Positions 63,357 through 64,000 of a stretch of DNA of 64,000 bases are shown here, piece after piece (the stretch's first letter is position 1; each line of letters begins with the position of its first letter). The stretch lies in NCBI RefSeq assembly GCF_947498805.1, contig NZ_CANMLT010000004.1, positions 186,001 through 250,000 of the forward strand, given 5' to 3'. Source of the stretch: an uncultured Tenacibaculum sp. (lineage in GTDB: Bacteria > Bacteroidota > Bacteroidia > Flavobacteriales > Flavobacteriaceae). Made by a program: the position numbers and the translations under genes. The notes below the pieces were generated by a model. That model was given only the letters and a program-made list of their open reading frames with translations. It was not told where the DNA came from and searched no databases.

Positions 63357-63577
63357 AGAGAGATTCTTGTTGACTTAATTAAGTGATCAATTGAAATTAT
63401 AGCGCATCAATATATAATTTAGAAAAAGAAAGTAAAGTTCTTATAGAGGGGGTGTATTTTAGGGGATTTCTTTCACTTTAGGTTTACGTTTTTTAGTTCC
63501 TCTAAATACACTCCATATATAAGGTTTTAATTAGTAATTATTAAAAAAGCTCAATTGACTTAGTCAATTGAGCTTTT
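63357..63577 (+). ncRNA. Candidate structured non-coding RNA
   Basis: The predicted transcript of about 220 bases starts near 63357 and ends at the hairpin 63545-63577. Its core is an imperfect stem between 63440-63466 and 63498-63523 with a 31-base loop. Two mismatches in DNA become G-U pairs in a plus-strand RNA but would be C-A on the minus strand, which favours plus. No reading frame fits. Confidence 0.45.
63545..63577. terminator. Bidirectional terminator before the Usp gene
   Basis: A 16-bp perfect stem AAAAGCTCAATTGACT/AGTCAATTGAGCTTTT. The T run is longer on the minus strand, so it primarily ends the universal stress protein gene. Confidence 0.85.
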
Positions 63578-63598
63578 CATGTAAAAAGAGTAACTGTA

Positions 63599-64000
63599 TT
63601 ATATTTTAAATGTTAATACAGGTTTTAAAACATTGTTAGATAGATCAAGGGAAATACTGCCGTTAAAAAAACGTGATAACCCACTTCTTCCATGTGTAGC
63701 AATGGAAACGAGATCTATGTTGTTTTCATCTGAAAAATTTAAAATACCTTCAACGACACTTTTGTCGTTGTATATTGAAACATGATATTTTGGAATATTG
63801 TATTTAGAAACAAACCGTTCAACTATCTGTTTTGCTTCTGTAGTGTTTTGAAATTTTTGTGGTGTATTGATTTTTAAGAAGTAAATTTCTGGTTTAAAGG
63901 CGCTAGCAAAATCTAAAAAGCCTTTTAAAGCTTCATCTTCATCTTTTTCAAAAGTAGAAGCAAAAACCATTTTGTTAAATTTAAAATCGTTACTGTCTTT
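63599..64000 (-). CDS. Universal stress protein family (C-terminal part)
   Basis: The last 133 residues of a UspA-fold protein; the frame stays open to the window edge, so the start is outside. FKFNKMVFASTFEKDEDEALKGFLDFAS is the beginning of a second Usp domain. VEGILNFSDENNIDLVSIATHGRSGLSRFFNGSISLDLSNNVLKPVLTF shows the ATP-type GxxG(9)GS motif (THGRSGLSRFFNGS). The gene is probably a tandem two-domain Usp as is usual in flavobacteria. Confidence 0.88.
   Translation of the reverse strand, partial: KDSNDFKFNKMVFASTFEKDEDEALKGFLDFASAFKPEIYFLKINTPQKFQNTTEAKQIVERFVSKYNIPKYHVSIYNDKSVVEGILNFSDENNIDLVSIATHGRSGLSRFFNGSISLDLSNNVLKPVLTFKI

Larger units (their letters stand above)
62935..63598. other. 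Long intergenic region with signals for a non-coding RNA
   Basis: No convincing gene on either strand. Present in order: TAAATTTG (63129-63136); a hairpin GGAAATAGGT/ACCTATTCC (63146-63183); a tandem TGTACAGA repeat (63293-63310); TAAGTTTG (63343-63350); a long imperfect hairpin (63440-63523); and the terminator at 63545-63577. The region looks like one or two regulated RNAs. Confidence 0.5.

Noticed and set aside
62935-63598. tRNA, CRISPR or mobile-element remnant in the long gap
   Set aside because: I found no cloverleaf, no regular repeat-spacer pattern and no terminal inverted repeats with target duplication. Only the RNA-like signals described above stand out.

Overview
The window is AT-rich bacterial chromosome from a member of the Bacteroidetes, family Flavobacteriaceae, probably marine. 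The evidence is the gene content: the end of the gliding/type IX secretion translocon gene sprA followed by gcvH, several TonB-dependent receptors with an N-terminal carboxypeptidase-like domain, a DUF5689 lipoprotein, DUF4271, DUF4296 and DUF2911 proteins, and a dipeptidyl-peptidase 11. Flavobacterial -7 promoter elements (TAnnTTTG) also sit in front of many genes. A Tenacibaculum-like genus is possible, but this is only an impression. I saw no rRNA, tRNA, CRISPR array, insertion sequence or prophage. The window is mostly ordinary core chromosome with small accessory operons.

Layout. 1-4358 (+): end of sprA, gcvH, a VanZ-like protein and two tandem TonB proteins. 4434-4543: a consensus promoter that runs straight into two terminator-like hairpins, a candidate small RNA. 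4567-5517 (+): a nitrilase. 5468-12488 (-): a six-gene overlapping operon that joins an FAD oxidoreductase and a membrane 4Fe-4S protein to a MORN-like protein and three glycosyltransferases. 12630-17008 (+): an outer-membrane barrel, then a GH113-like lipoprotein, another lipoprotein, a one-POTRA barrel and a VanZ-like membrane protein. 17052-25546 (-): DPP11, a sterol-desaturase-family protein, an Oar-like TonB receptor, a DUF2064 protein, HemD and DUF4271. 25616-28652 (+): DPM1-like GT2, GNAT, dihydroorotase and a DUF4296 lipoprotein. 28645-31022: a nucleotide-sugar-type dehydratase (-) and tyrS (+).

31019-36588 is the best candidate for an under-described system. A 62-residue cysteine-rich protein is divergent from a CxGKC-type membrane protein, a Met/His-rich outer-membrane protein, a TonB receptor and a PepSY membrane protein. 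It looks like a metal-handling locus, with copper my leading guess. 36670-45411 (+): DUF2911, a porin-like barrel, PanE-like reductase, leuS, an unknown membrane protein, a FemAB/GNAT-like protein and TesB. 45465-54285: a PiT phosphate transporter, a calcineurin-like phosphoesterase, a DUF5689 lipoprotein and its TonB receptor (all -), and a divergent secreted EEP nuclease (+). Together these suggest phosphorus salvage from nucleic acids or phosphoesters. 54326-61027: an unknown protein, recJ, OsmC, an AhpD-like protein, an HTH protein, mscL, alr and tdk. 61129-62934 (+): a Glu-rich protein and a GT4. The window ends in a partial universal stress protein gene (-).

62935-63598 has no convincing gene. 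It does hold a tandem TGTACAGA repeat, a -7 element, a long imperfect hairpin whose two G-U pairs favour the + strand, and a terminator. This is a second candidate non-coding RNA. A third, weaker one lies before an orphan terminator at 37547-37577. Regulatory calls rest on the flavobacterial promoter consensus (TTG, about 17-23 bp, TAnnTTTG) and on inverted repeats read by eye; none has been tested.
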